Below, piece after piece: positions 7,547 to 16,849 of a stretch of DNA of 64,000 nucleotides. Positions within the stretch are counted from its first letter, which is position 1. Each line of letters starts with the position of its first letter. This DNA is from Salinibacter altiplanensis (GTDB taxonomy: Bacteria; Bacteroidota; Rhodothermia; Rhodothermales; Salinibacteraceae), in assembly GCF_002894645.1 (NCBI RefSeq), contig NZ_NCQY01000030.1, positions 466,325-530,324 of the forward strand, read 5' to 3'. Made by a program: the position numbers and the translations under genes. Under the pieces are notes generated by a model. The model made no database searches. It saw only the letters and a list, made by a program, of their open reading frames with translations, and was not told where the DNA came from.

Positions 7547-9958
7547 TTAATTCCGGAGGGGCTTGTTGTGCTCCAGCATGTGCTGGATGCGGGCCTGCGT
7601 TTTCTCCTCCCCTAGCAGACTCAAGAAGACCTCCCGCTCCAGCTCGATCAGGTAGTCCTCGTGCACCGTCTGCGGGCTGCTCAGCTTCCCGCCGCACATC
7701 ACTTTCCCGAGCTCCGTGGCCAGGTGCTCGTCGTACTCGCTGATGTAGTTGCCCTCACGGTACTGCATGAGCGCTACCTTGAACGTCGACAACGTCTTCT
7801 CCCCCAGCACCGGGATCTTGTTCATCACGGGCGGCGGGGCGTATCCCTGCTCACTGAGGCGAAGGACCTCCTGCTTTGCGGCGTAGAGGCGTCGGTCCTC
7901 GTGCATCACGACGCGCGTGTTGTCGGGGAGAAACCCCATGTCGATGCCCTGCGCGGCGCTCTCGGCGACCTCGGCCATCGCCACCGTTTCGAAGTAGGGG
8001 CGCAGGTGGTCCTGGATTGCGTTGGGGTTGTCGTTCGGGGCCTTCTGCGCGGCCTTCGCGGCGAGGCGCATGGTCCCGGTTCCGGCCGGAATGAGCCCCA
8101 CCCCCAGTTCCACGAGCCCGATGTAGGTCTCGGCGGCGGCCACCGGATGGGGGCAGGCCATCGCCATCTCGCAGCCCCCCCCCAGCACACGCTGGTGCGG
8201 CGCCACCACCACTGGCGACGAGGCGTAGCGCACCTGCTGGATGGTTCGCTGAAATTCGTCGATGTACTGGTCGATCACGTCGAACGCCCCCTCCGAGGCA
8301 GCCATCGCCATCTCCCCCAGATTCGCCCCAACGGAGAAGTTTTTGCCTTCGTTGCCCACGACCATCCCACGCAGGTTGGCATCCTGCTCCACCCGCCCAA
8401 TGCACTCGCGGAGCCCCATCATCACATCCCGCCCCAGGGTGTTGGCCTTCGACCGAAACTCGAAGAGGGCCACGCCGTCGCCCACATCAAGCAGGGCCGC
8501 GTCGCCGTTGCTCCAGAGCTCGTTTGCGGCGTCCTGTTTGAGGGGAGCCAGGCGCAGCTCGTCGCCCGGGTGCGGGTCGGGCTCGTGCTGGTCGACACGG
8601 GGCATAAAGACTGCCCGCTCGCCGTCACGAGTGTCGTAAAACGTGTCGCCCCGTTCGTGCATCTCCGTCACCCAGTCCGGCACGTCGAGGTCGTGCGCCT
8701 CCATGCCGTTCAGGACCGTCTCCATCCCGAGGGCGTCCCACATCTCGAACGGTCCCTTCTTCCACCCGAATCCCCACCGAATGGCACGGTCCACATCCGC
8801 CGGATTGTCGGAGACCTCCCCGAGGCGATTCGCACTGTAGGCCAGCAGCTCCAGCGTCGTTTCCCGAAAAAACCGACCTGCCCGGCCGTCGGCCTCGTGC
8901 AGGGCCCGGAGGCGCGCCGACAGGCCGCCCGCATTCCAGATCGTCCCCAGGTCGCCGAGCTCCTCGTCCGCCGCACTCTTGTACCCGAGGGTCTCTGGGT
9001 CAACCGACTTGATCTCTCCATCTTCTTTCTTATAAAATCCGGCCTTCGTCTTCTCCCCCAGCCGGTCCTCGTCCACGAGACGCTGCAGGAGGGCGGGCAC
9101 CGCAAAGGCTTCGCGCTGGGCCTCGTCGTCCACCAGGTCGCGCAGGTTGGTCGCCACGTCCATCAGCACGTCGAGCCCCACGAGGTCGGCGGTGCGGAAG
9201 GTGGCGGACTTGGACCGGCCCGAGATCCTGCCCGTGAGCGTGTCGATTTCCTCGATGGTGTAGTCGCCGTCGGTGAAGTGGCGAATCGCCTGGAGCTGGG
9301 CAAAGACGCCGATCCGATTGCCGATGAAGTAGGGCACGTCGTTGGCCACGACGATCCCCTTCCCCAGCCGCAGCCGCCCAAACTGCGCCACCCGCTCGGT
9401 CACGTCCGGGTCAGTGGCGTCGGTGGGCACCAGCTCCAGCAGCTTCAGGTAGCGCGGCGGGTTGTAGAAGTGGGTGCCCAGGAAGCGGCGCTTGAAGTCG
9501 TCGGACCGCCCTTCGGTTATTTCGTGGATGGGCAGCCCACTGGTGTTCGTAGAGATGACGGCCTCGTCCGCGGCGTGCGTCTCGATGCGGGCATGCACGT
9601 CCCGCTTCACGTCCATCCGCTCCACGACCGCCTCCACGACCCAGTCAACCTCGCCGACACGCTCAAAGTCCTCCTCGAAGTTTCCGAGGTGAATCCGGCC
9701 GGCCTGCTCGTCGGTGAAGAAGGGATCGGGACTCGCCTCACAGGCCTGTTCGAAGCCCGTGCGCACGACGGCATTCGGATCATCGCCGTCGTCCGGCGCA
9801 ATGTCGAGCAGGTGCACCTCCAGCCCAGCGTTGGCGAGGTGCGCCGCGATCTGCGCGCCCATGGTGCCCGCCCCCAGCACGGCCGCGGTGCGGAACGGGG
9901 GATGCGTGGGCGGGGCCTCCAGGTCGAGTGCGCGCGTGTCGAGGGATGTGGTGTCCAT
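7547..9958 (-). CDS. fadN: FadN: fused 3-hydroxyacyl-CoA dehydrogenase / enoyl-CoA hydratase
   Basis: Carries the hydration and NAD-dependent dehydrogenation steps of beta-oxidation. The domain order is dehydrogenase first, hydratase second, as in Bacillus FadN and opposite to E. coli FadB. Residues about 20-300 hold the NAD domain (VLGAGTMGAQIAAHLANAG) and the HAD motif region (STNTSGLPI, GTHFYNPPRYLKLLE). The crotonase-like part starts near residue 490, with the oxyanion/active region GKNFSVGANLGEMA and YIGLVELGVGLIPAG. At 803 residues the length fits FadN. ATG at 9958 is preferred to an upstream TTG at 9997 that would crowd the operator at 10000-10012. Confidence 0.93.
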   Translation of the reverse strand: MDTTSLDTRALDLEAPPTHPPFRTAAVLGAGTMGAQIAAHLANAGLEVHLLDIAPDDGDDPNAVVRTGFEQACEASPDPFFTDEQAGRIHLGNFEEDFERVGEVDWVVEAVVERMDVKRDVHARIETHAADEAVISTNTSGLPIHEITEGRSDDFKRRFLGTHFYNPPRYLKLLELVPTDATDPDVTERVAQFGRLRLGKGIVVANDVPYFIGNRIGVFAQLQAIRHFTDGDYTIEEIDTLTGRISGRSKSATFRTADLVGLDVLMDVATNLRDLVDDEAQREAFAVPALLQRLVDEDRLGEKTKAGFYKKEDGEIKSVDPETLGYKSAADEELGDLGTIWNAGGLSARLRALHEADGRAGRFFRETTLELLAYSANRLGEVSDNPADVDRAIRWGFGWKKGPFEMWDALGMETVLNGMEAHDLDVPDWVTEMHERGDTFYDTRDGERAVFMPRVDQHEPDPHPGDELRLAPLKQDAANELWSNGDAALLDVGDGVALFEFRSKANTLGRDVMMGLRECIGRVEQDANLRGMVVGNEGKNFSVGANLGEMAMAASEGAFDVIDQYIDEFQRTIQQVRYASSPVVVAPHQRVLGGGCEMAMACPHPVAAAETYIGLVELGVGLIPAGTGTMRLAAKAAQKAPNDNPNAIQDHLRPYFETVAMAEVAESAAQGIDMGFLPDNTRVVMHEDRRLYAAKQEVLRLSEQGYAPPPVMNKIPVLGEKTLSTFKVALMQYREGNYISEYDEHLATELGKVMCGGKLSSPQTVHEDYLIELEREVFLSLLGEEKTQARIQHMLEHNKPLRN

Positions 9959-9999
9959 GGCGTCAGTTCGGGACGTGAATGAGAACAAAGCTGTCAACC

Positions 10000-10012
10000 T
10001 TAACGGCGTTAA
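10000..10012. promoter_or_regulatory. Candidate fad operator 3, upstream of fadN
   Basis: TTAACGGCGTTAA is a perfect 6+1+6 inverted repeat, 41 bp before the fadN ATG. It shares the TTAAC/GTTAA arms with the two sites before fadE. The consensus over the three sites is TTAAC-R-N-Y-GTTAW. I found no such site elsewhere in the window, including before the TetR-fadD pair. Confidence 0.6.
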
Positions 10013-10087
10013 CCACGAACATCAAGAGCCGGAACCGCTTCCGGCCCCGGCGGAGGCTCGTGGGCAGGTGGGCATGTTTTGAGGGCA

Positions 10088-11995
10088 TCATACCTCCGCC
10101 AGGACCGTTCCCTCATCGGCCCACTGGCCGGTCCGCCCATCGTCGTCGTACAGGGCCTCAATCTCGTCGGCGTAGGCCGTCCGCACTTTTGGCCGGCGGA
10201 TTTTCATCGTCGGCGTCATCAGGTCCGATTCGACGGTCAGTTCGTCGGGGATGAGGGCCAGCCGCTTCACGGTAGACCAGGGCTCCATTCCATCGTTTGC
10301 GCCCTGCGTGATCGACCGGTACGCATCCACAATGTGGGGCTCAGTCAGGAGATCTTCAATGTCCCGCTCGGCCCCCAAGCCCCGTTCGTCCGCCAGCGCC
10401 CGCACCTGGTCCTGCGCCGGAAACAGAAGGGCCGCGCAGAACTTGCGGTCGCTGCCCACGACGACGGCGTTGTCCACCAGCGGGTCGCTGCCCATTCGGT
10501 TCTCCATGGGCTGAGGCATTACGTACTTGCCCGTCGAAAGCTTGAACAGGGCCTTTTTGCGATCGGTGATTTTGAGAAAGCCGTCGGCGTCGAACTCACC
10601 GATGTCTCCGGTGCGGAGCCACCCGTCTTCTTCCATCACGGCGTCCGTCTCGTCAGGGGCCTTGTAGTAGCCCTGCATCACGTGGGGGCCCCGTGTCAGG
10701 ATCTCCCCGTCCTCCGCAATTTTGACCTCCACGCCGGGCAGCGGCTCGCCCACCGTGCCGGGCTTGTTGCGCTGCGGGCGGGTGTAGGAGATCACCGGGC
10801 TCGTCTCGGTTAGGCCGTAGCCCTGCACCGTCGTGACGTCCGCCGCCGCCAGGAGGTTTGCCAGGTCCGACTGGAGGGCAGCTCCCCCCACGACAATGTA
10901 TTTGACGCGTCCCCCGAAGGCAGCCCGCCACTTGCGAAACACGAGCCGGTCCGCCGCCGCGTGCTTGAGGGCGTAGAGGGGCGACATCGACTGGGTTGTA
11001 TCGTAGGCCTGTGCCACCTGGAGCCCCCACTCCCCAATGCGTTTTTGAAGCCCCTGCATGCCCATGATCTTTTTCTTTATGCCCGCGTACACCTTTTCGA
11101 GAACACGCGGGACCGACGCGAAGACCGTGGGCCGCACCTTCGGCAGGGCGTCCACGAGATCATCGGGATGGACAAAGTAGATGCTGATGCCCCGCATCAT
11201 GTAGGCGTACTGCAGCATGCGGGCGAACACATGCGTGAGGGGAAGAAATGAGAGTGCGACCTCCCCCTCCGGTCCGGTCTCGAAGTCGTCGATCTCCGCG
11301 ATCGACGTGATGGCGTTCGACGAGATGTTCTCGTGGGACAGCATCACGCCCTTGGGCTGCCCCGTGGTACCGCTCGTGTAGATGATGGTCGCGAGGTCGT
11401 GGGGATCGAGTTCCGCCCGGAGGCCGGCGATGACCGCCGACGGATCTTCAACCTCGCTCCGCCCCAGCTCCTGGACAGCCCCCAGCGTCTTCACCGTCAC
11501 CCGGTCTGGCAGGTCCGGACGGTCGGCCTCGGGGCCCGGATCACAGACAATGACCGTTTCGATGCGGGGCAGGTTCGGGAGCCAGGCCGCAGCCTGGTCC
11601 AGGCGCTTCGGGTTGGACACGACGAGCACCTCCGCCCCGGCGTGGTCGACCACGTACTGCATTTGCTCCGGCGCGCTCGACAGGTACAGGGGCACGTCGA
11701 TGAGCCCCCCGATGAGGCATCCCATGTCGACGACGCAGTAGTGCACGTCGCTTTCCAAGAGAAGGGCCACCTTCGTCCCCCGGGTCAGGCCGAGCGCGCG
11801 CAGGCCGAGGGCCGTCTCTTCCGCCCGCTGCCGAAATCGGTCGAGCGACATGGGGACCCATCCCTCCTCCGTCGGTTGATTGAGGGCCTGGGGATTTTCG
11901 TACGCGTCGGTGGCCTCGTACAGCAGATCGGGGATGGTTCGCCCCCGCACACAGGGACCGGCATCCGGAGGGGCCGCGTGAATGGGACCGGACAT
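10088..11995 (-). CDS. fadD: Long-chain fatty acid-CoA ligase
   Basis: ATP-dependent activation of long-chain fatty acids to acyl-CoA, at the inner membrane or in the cytosol. The 635-residue adenylate-forming enzyme has the P-loop motif IIYTSGTTGQPKGVMLSHEN, the TVQGYGLTETSPVIS motif, the GWLRTGDIGEFDADGFLKI motif and the C-terminal lysine region. ATG at 11995 (MSGPIHAA) is used because a longer frame would run into the tetR gene. It lies 64 bp downstream of that TetR gene on the same strand, so the two probably share a transcript. It belongs to the FACL/AMP-forming class rather than acetyl-CoA synthetase. Confidence 0.92.
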   Translation of the reverse strand: MSGPIHAAPPDAGPCVRGRTIPDLLYEATDAYENPQALNQPTEEGWVPMSLDRFRQRAEETALGLRALGLTRGTKVALLLESDVHYCVVDMGCLIGGLIDVPLYLSSAPEQMQYVVDHAGAEVLVVSNPKRLDQAAAWLPNLPRIETVIVCDPGPEADRPDLPDRVTVKTLGAVQELGRSEVEDPSAVIAGLRAELDPHDLATIIYTSGTTGQPKGVMLSHENISSNAITSIAEIDDFETGPEGEVALSFLPLTHVFARMLQYAYMMRGISIYFVHPDDLVDALPKVRPTVFASVPRVLEKVYAGIKKKIMGMQGLQKRIGEWGLQVAQAYDTTQSMSPLYALKHAAADRLVFRKWRAAFGGRVKYIVVGGAALQSDLANLLAAADVTTVQGYGLTETSPVISYTRPQRNKPGTVGEPLPGVEVKIAEDGEILTRGPHVMQGYYKAPDETDAVMEEDGWLRTGDIGEFDADGFLKITDRKKALFKLSTGKYVMPQPMENRMGSDPLVDNAVVVGSDRKFCAALLFPAQDQVRALADERGLGAERDIEDLLTEPHIVDAYRSITQGANDGMEPWSTVKRLALIPDELTVESDLMTPTMKIRRPKVRTAYADEIEALYDDDGRTGQWADEGTVLAEV

Positions 11996-12059
11996 GGAGT
12001 GGGAGCAGACATCGGTGAGAGTAAACCGGATGCCACGCCGAAGGGCTTCCAGAAGCACA

Positions 12060-12683
12060 TCAGGGCGTGGACGAGGCGGGGACGCGAACCCCGTGGATGA
12101 CCTGGCGAATGGCGGTGTCGATGAACGTGTCCGGATCGATGCGCGCATCCACCCGGTCGGCGAGCAACAGCGACACCGTGCCGTGCAGCGAGGCCCACGC
12201 GGCACTCGCGGACACCCGGCTGTCGTCTATCTCGAAGGTGCCCTGCTCGACGCCTCCGTCGAGGGCCCGGGCAAAGAAGTCCAGGTTTTCTCGGGCCGCT
12301 CGGTACTTCTCGGGCGGATAGCGTTCCATTCGCTCCGGACGGAGTTGGAACATGATCTCGTAGTACTCCGGATTTTCGAGCCCAAACTCAACGAAGCACT
12401 CACAGAGGCCCCGGAGCCGTCGGACCGGCGCCTCGGGGTGTTGTCCCGCCACGTCCCGAAGACGATCTCGAAGCTCCATCATGCCTTCGTGGATGAGGGC
12501 GTGGAGCAGTACATCCTTGCCGTCGAAGTGGAGATAGATGCTCGTGGCACTGTAGCCGATGGAATCGGCAATCGTGCGCATCGACAGCGCGTCGTATCCC
12601 TCCTGCACGAGCAGGTGACGCGCCGTATCCAGGATGCGGCGGCGGAGTTCGGACTCCTCAGACCCGTCGGTCGTCGACGTCAT
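12060..12683 (-). CDS. TetR-family transcriptional regulator, probable fatty-acid regulator
   Basis: A 207-residue regulator. The N-terminal TetR helix-turn-helix is clear (RRRILDTARHLLVQEGYDAL, then TIADSIGYSATSIYLHFDGK). The C-terminal ligand domain is helical. It is the first gene of a tetR-fadD pair and neighbours the rest of the fad cluster. TetR-type FadR regulators in Bacillus and Thermus bind acyl-CoA and repress beta-oxidation genes, so the same role is likely here, with the TTAAC palindromes before fadE and fadN as candidate operators. No such palindrome is visible before this gene, so autoregulation is not supported. Confidence 0.85.
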   Translation of the reverse strand: MTSTTDGSEESELRRRILDTARHLLVQEGYDALSMRTIADSIGYSATSIYLHFDGKDVLLHALIHEGMMELRDRLRDVAGQHPEAPVRRLRGLCECFVEFGLENPEYYEIMFQLRPERMERYPPEKYRAARENLDFFARALDGGVEQGTFEIDDSRVSASAAWASLHGTVSLLLADRVDARIDPDTFIDTAIRQVIHGVRVPASSTP

Positions 12684-12885
12684 GCGCGGATTTCCTCGTG
12701 CCTCGCGTGGCAGAACGACATGGGCCCCACGCCCACAGGGCAATGTATTGCACGATCAGCACTGATCCAACCCCCTGGCCCCTGGGCCCACAGTTCACTT
12801 TTGCATCCCTTCCCCAAGGCCGTCAGGGGGGTACCGGGATGGCCGGTGCTGCCCAATCTTCCCCGCGCCGCCTCGATGGTCTTCT

Positions 12886-14055
12886 CTACTGGAAGTTGAA
12901 CAGGAGCGAAAAGCGAAGAGTGTTGGCCAGGGGACTGTCGTCCTCCGCGGTGTAGAGGTATGAAATGTCGACCCCGACGATGTTGTACCGAAGCCCGGCC
13001 CCGAACGTAAGAAACTGGCGGTCACCGTTGTCCGGGTGCTCGTAGTAGTACCCGGTGCGGAGCGCAAACAGGTCGCTGTACCAGTACTCCAGCCCGGTCC
13101 CCACAGTGACCTGCTGGGCCAGCGAGAGGCTGGTCGATTCATTATCAGGCCCGACCTGTCCGCGGGCTGACCCCCATGAGTCGAAGAGGGCCTCAAACCC
13201 GGTATTCCCCACTCGGACTTGTGTCGTGTCTCCGTCCTCGATGATCGTCTCACGATCGACGCTTACCAACGACTTATTGAAGTCTGTGGCGAGGGTCAAT
13301 GAATTAAACTCATCGAAGTCAATGGTGAGGGCCGGCCCGAACCGGAGATTGGCAGGAATCGGGTCTTTGTCCCGACTGTTCTCGTTGAACTCCAACGTCC
13401 CCCCGAGATTGGCGATGTTGAGGCCCGCCGAGAAGGTGGCGTCCGCCCCGCCCAGCGTGAAGGGCGCCGACCGATACAGGGCCGAAATGTCGGTGGCGAA
13501 CGTGGAGGCGTTGCCATCTCCAGTTCCTTCCCGCTCGCCGGAGGTGAGCTTCGAGTGAATGTATCGAAGGGACGTTCCCACCCCCAGGCGCTCAGAGACC
13601 TTCACGCCATAGGACGTGGAGATGGCCAGCTGGTACGAATTCGTCACACCCAACTCATTCCCCGAAGGATCACGGATCTCCGTTTCCCCGAGGTTTAGGT
13701 ACTGGACGTTCCCCCCAAAGGTACCCACCCCGTCGACGTGGTACGACCCGACGAGATACTCGTAGAAGAGGTTGGCATTGAATTCCGGCAGCCAGTTCGC
13801 ATGGGTAATACCAACCTGTGTGTCTTTCTGAAACGCGAGGCCCGAGGGGTTCCAGAAGACCGTGTTGGCGTTGTCTACGGTGGCCACCCCCGCGTTGCCC
13901 ATCCCGGCCGCCCGGCTGTCGGGCTCAATCCGAAGGAAAAGGGCCGACGACTGGGCAACCTGTCCGTGGGCCGGCATTGCCAGCCCCCCCACGAGCAGCA
14001 GTCCAAGAACAGCGGGAAACCATTGGGACACGCGCGAAAGAACCGGATCAACCAT
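12886..14055 (-). CDS. porV: PorV/PorQ-like outer membrane beta-barrel protein (type IX secretion)
   Basis: Outer membrane protein of the PorV/LptO family, which in Bacteroidota links the type IX secretion translocon to the surface attachment machinery. The 389-residue product starts with a signal peptide (hydrophobic AVLGLLLVGGLAMPAHG). It then has the family's N-terminal signature FLRIEPDSRAAGMGNAG, with DNANTVFWNPSGLAF following. The rest is alternating beta-strand sequence ending in an aromatic residue region (LRFSLLFNFQ), typical of barrels. ATG at 14055 gives a proper signal peptide; longer frames do not. No other T9SS gene is in the window. PorQ or another FadL-like barrel is the alternative. 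Confidence 0.78.
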   Translation of the reverse strand: MVDPVLSRVSQWFPAVLGLLLVGGLAMPAHGQVAQSSALFLRIEPDSRAAGMGNAGVATVDNANTVFWNPSGLAFQKDTQVGITHANWLPEFNANLFYEYLVGSYHVDGVGTFGGNVQYLNLGETEIRDPSGNELGVTNSYQLAISTSYGVKVSERLGVGTSLRYIHSKLTSGEREGTGDGNASTFATDISALYRSAPFTLGGADATFSAGLNIANLGGTLEFNENSRDKDPIPANLRFGPALTIDFDEFNSLTLATDFNKSLVSVDRETIIEDGDTTQVRVGNTGFEALFDSWGSARGQVGPDNESTSLSLAQQVTVGTGLEYWYSDLFALRTGYYYEHPDNGDRQFLTFGAGLRYNIVGVDISYLYTAEDDSPLANTLRFSLLFNFQ

Positions 14056-14391
14056 GGGACAAGAGGATTGGTCGCGTACAGAACAAACGTCAACGCCGAA
14101 GACGATAGGGATGCAACCGTGTACACACATCCGTACTGAACGGAACGGACACACACCTCCGTTTCGGCTCACCGCACCGGTCCAGGCTGACTCGCCGGGA
14201 CCGTTCACCTTGAGGCATCGTCCGTTCAGTTCGACTCGTGTGGCGTAGTCTGTAGCAGTTTCGGACCAACAGGCCGTGGGGAATCTGCAAAGAGAACCGG
14301 CGGAGTTACCGAAAGCGCTAGAACAGCGCCATTGTTAAACGTCAGTATAGTGGCTGTTCTGGACATATCCCAAAGAATATCTCAGAGCTTG

Positions 14392-14599
14392 CTACACGAC
14401 AAAAAATCAAAGGGCCCGTTCCCTGTGTCAATCACAACAAGAGGGGTCATTCTAGAGAAGCCTGCGACTGAAGAATCTCCTTGAAGAGCGCAGAATCTGC
14501 AGAAAAAGGCCCCTCGTCCCAGGTCTTGTCTCCGCTGACGCCAAAGAGATCCTTCGGCTTCGCTTAGGATGGCCTCCGCTCAAAATTTTTGTCGTGTAG
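14392..14599. mobile_element. MITE-like element, 208 bp with 15 bp terminal inverted repeats
   Basis: CTACACGACAAAAAAT at 14392-14407 is repeated as its reverse complement ATTTTTGTCGTGTAG at 14585-14599, with one extra A in the left copy. The 177 bp between them has no coding potential in any frame that I can defend. Short size, matching ends and no gene fit a miniature inverted-repeat element or an internally deleted insertion sequence. No clear target-site duplication is visible at the flanks, and I cannot name the parent family. It sits upstream of porV; the remaining intergenic sequence (14056-14391 and 14600-14677) shows no other feature. Confidence 0.55.
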
Positions 14600-14677
14600 T
14601 GTACTCCCGAAGACAAGAGACACAGCGGTTCTCTCTTGGCAAAACGTCCTCTTCGGGGACTCCTCGCCCTGTTCTTT

Positions 14678-14935
14678 TCATGCCTCTCCCTGGTCTTCGA
14701 GAATTTCTTTGAGACGGGTCAACCGCTGGAGAGATTCCGCCATGCGCTCGCTGGCTTCCTGAATGTCTTGGGCCGAGGAGGCAAACTGGTCGTCAAGCTC
14801 CTCTTCCCGACTCAATTCGAGTAAAAACTGCGCATTTCCCGAAATAATGGAGAGGGGATTGTTGAGATCGTGGTAGACGGTGGACAGGGCCTCGTGGAGC
14901 TCGTCCGTTGTTTCGGGCTCTTCGAAGTCACTCAT
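14678..14935 (-). CDS. Orphan histidine-kinase phosphoacceptor (DHp/HisKA) domain protein, 85 aa
   Basis: A small acidic protein whose centre is a classical H-box, STVYHDLNNPLSIISGNAQF, with His at residue 22. A second long helix follows (about residues 48-80), as in the two-helix DHp dimerisation domain of sensor kinases. There is no ATP-binding domain, sensor domain or membrane segment, and a stop follows directly, so it cannot phosphorylate itself in the usual way. ATG at 14935 is the only good start. It ends a minus-strand run that also contains an NtrC-type response regulator (17702-19078) with no adjacent kinase. A role as a phosphotransfer or kinase-modulating protein is inference; a truncated kinase remnant is the alternative. 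Confidence 0.7.
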   Translation of the reverse strand: MSDFEEPETTDELHEALSTVYHDLNNPLSIISGNAQFLLELSREEELDDQFASSAQDIQEASERMAESLQRLTRLKEILEDQGEA

Positions 14936-15006
14936 CGTTCCGGGTCGCTGCTGGCAAAATGAAGGAGGGATGGTGAGGCGGGGTCCTCCTCGGCCTCTGC
15001 GGGCTT

Positions 15007-15864
15007 CTACAGGGCGTCGAGGGAGCGTTCATTGACGACCTGAATGCCCCGATCGGCGCGTTTCACGTCGGCAACCGCAACTTCCGGATCATGTTCGAAG
15101 AACAATTTCCATTCCGAATCCACGGCCTGCTCCAAAAACTCACCTTTCTCATCCATCGTCCGAAGTGGGCGGACGTCGTAGGCCATCGTCCAGGCGGGCG
15201 ACAAGTGGTGCGTGGTCGGCACCAGGTCTGCTACGTAGACGAGGGTCGTTTCGCTGTCCCGTACCGTTACGGTTTGCTGCGCCTCGGTGTGGCCGTGCGC
15301 GAGGGACACCTTCACGTGCGGAAACAGGGTGGTTTCTCCATCCACAAGGTTGAGGTGCCCTGCCTCCATGAGGGGGGCAAATGTGTCGGGGCGGAAGGAC
15401 TGCGCCTCCTTCGGGTTCGGGTCGGCAGCCCACTGCCAGTGTCGTTGTTGGACGTGGTAGGTGGCGTTGGGAAAGCGGACCACGGGCGTGCCGTCCACCC
15501 GCCGGGTACTGCCGCCCGCGTGATCGAAGTGCAGGTGCGTCAGGACGACGTCCGTGACGTCTTCGGGGGCCACTTCGTGGGCCGCGAGCGAGCGCTCCAG
15601 GGTGGCCGCGCTGTGATCTACTGCGAAGAGATCCTGAAACTTCGTGCCCTCGAACGTGTCGCCGATGCCCGTGTCGATCAATATGACACGGTCGCCCCCA
15701 ATCAGCAAGAGACAACGCATGTTCAGCGGAATGCGGTTCTGGTCGTCCGGCGGAATGCGCTGCGACCAGAGCGGCTTTGGCACGATTCCAAACATGGCGC
15801 CGCCGTCCAGTCTGAATCGACCGGTCTCGACGGTGTGGAGGCTGTAGGGGCCAATCTGAGGCAT
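15007..15864 (-). CDS. Metallo-beta-lactamase-fold hydrolase
   Basis: A 285-residue MBL-fold enzyme with the full zinc site: THLHFDHAGG (HxHxDH), the later LAHGHTEAQQ histidine, the bridging Asp in VYVADLVPTTHH and a C-terminal His in FFEHDPEVAVA. The arrangement is closest to the AHL-lactonase/quinolone-lactonase-like group of MBL proteins, but the substrate cannot be read from sequence. There is no signal peptide, so it is cytoplasmic. It lies between a Lon-N domain protein and the orphan DHp protein on the same strand, with gaps of 91 and 71 bp. Confidence 0.87.
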   Translation of the reverse strand: MPQIGPYSLHTVETGRFRLDGGAMFGIVPKPLWSQRIPPDDQNRIPLNMRCLLLIGGDRVILIDTGIGDTFEGTKFQDLFAVDHSAATLERSLAAHEVAPEDVTDVVLTHLHFDHAGGSTRRVDGTPVVRFPNATYHVQQRHWQWAADPNPKEAQSFRPDTFAPLMEAGHLNLVDGETTLFPHVKVSLAHGHTEAQQTVTVRDSETTLVYVADLVPTTHHLSPAWTMAYDVRPLRTMDEKGEFLEQAVDSEWKLFFEHDPEVAVADVKRADRGIQVVNERSLDAL

Positions 15865-15955
15865 TGTGGGGACCCGGGGATCTGTGACGAGAGATGCGGA
15901 AGCGAGGGATGTGCCCCCTCAATCTCTCGAACACGTGCCCCAATGTCCACGGCCA

Positions 15956-16597
15956 CTACACCTCTTCGGGCGGGAAGTCCTTGAAATGCCCATTTGAACG
16001 AATCCGGCGCCGGACCCCTTCCTGCTCCTCGATCCGAGGGATGACCGACTCGAAGTGCTGAATGAGGTAGCGGATTCGCTCAGCCTCGGTGCGGCCCTCA
16101 AGCACCTCCTGCTTCTGATCGCCATCGAGGGCCCCGTTTTGCGCCAGGACAAACGACAGGCGGTCCACGTCTTCGTACAGATCCGGACGGACGGTGCGAC
16201 CGGCCAATTCCAACAGCTTCATGTGCTGTGTGATGACCCGCTCTTTCAGGTCCAGGTCAACGGTCGTTTCCTCATCCTCGACCAGTGTCACGTCGGCGGT
16301 GTAGTAGCTCGCCTGGTCGTCGTGGACGGACTCAACCTGGAATCGCTCTTCTCCGTGTACTACAATGTCCGACCGCCCGTCGTCGTACTGCTTTACGACC
16401 TGCTCGATGCGGGCCGTTGTGCCCACCTCGGCCCACGACTCTCCATCGGTTCGGACAATGCCCAAGGGCACCTCATGCTCCAAGCAATATGCAGTGAGGG
16501 CCCTGTACCGATCCTCGAAGATATGGAGGGAGAGCTGCTCGCCCGGATACAGGACGAGGCTCAGTGGAAACAGCGGGAGGGAGTCAATCGAGTTCAT
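15956..16597 (-). CDS. LON substrate-binding domain protein (LonN family, no protease)
   Basis: This 213-residue protein consists of the Lon N-terminal domain alone. It opens with SLPLFPLSLVLYPGEQLSLH and IFEDRYRAL, both family hallmarks, followed by a helical C-terminus. No AAA+ or Lon protease domain follows. Stand-alone LonN proteins of this size are widespread; their role is not settled. ATG at 16597 places the LPLFPL strand at the usual distance from the start. A 252 bp stretch without a gene separates it from lolD upstream. Confidence 0.87.
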   Translation of the reverse strand: MNSIDSLPLFPLSLVLYPGEQLSLHIFEDRYRALTAYCLEHEVPLGIVRTDGESWAEVGTTARIEQVVKQYDDGRSDIVVHGEERFQVESVHDDQASYYTADVTLVEDEETTVDLDLKERVITQHMKLLELAGRTVRPDLYEDVDRLSFVLAQNGALDGDQKQEVLEGRTEAERIRYLIQHFESVIPRIEEQEGVRRRIRSNGHFKDFPPEEV

Positions 16598-16849
16598 GAG
16601 GATACAGCACCTGGTAGCGGAAAGATAACATCCGGAGACGAACAGGCGATTCGGCCCCTGCTCAGAGACAAGAGGACGATCATTCCTCCCACACGGACGG
16701 GCCCGTGTTGAACAATGCCTGTTCGGCCCCGCGGCCCAGGCCCTGCACGAGAGTGAGCACTGCCCCAACTGTGCAGTGTCGGCCAACGCACCCTCCGATC
16801 CGGAGTTCGACACGGGCCGCTAAAGGATCATTTTTGTTTCATCCCACGA

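Noticed and set aside
7661-9982. Long plus-strand open frame opposite fadN, and similar long frames opposite fadE, the RND pump, kgd and deoA
   Set aside because: They are antisense shadows created by high GC and strong third-position bias. Their translations are rich in His, Arg and Val without any domain, and the opposite strand encodes a clear family member.
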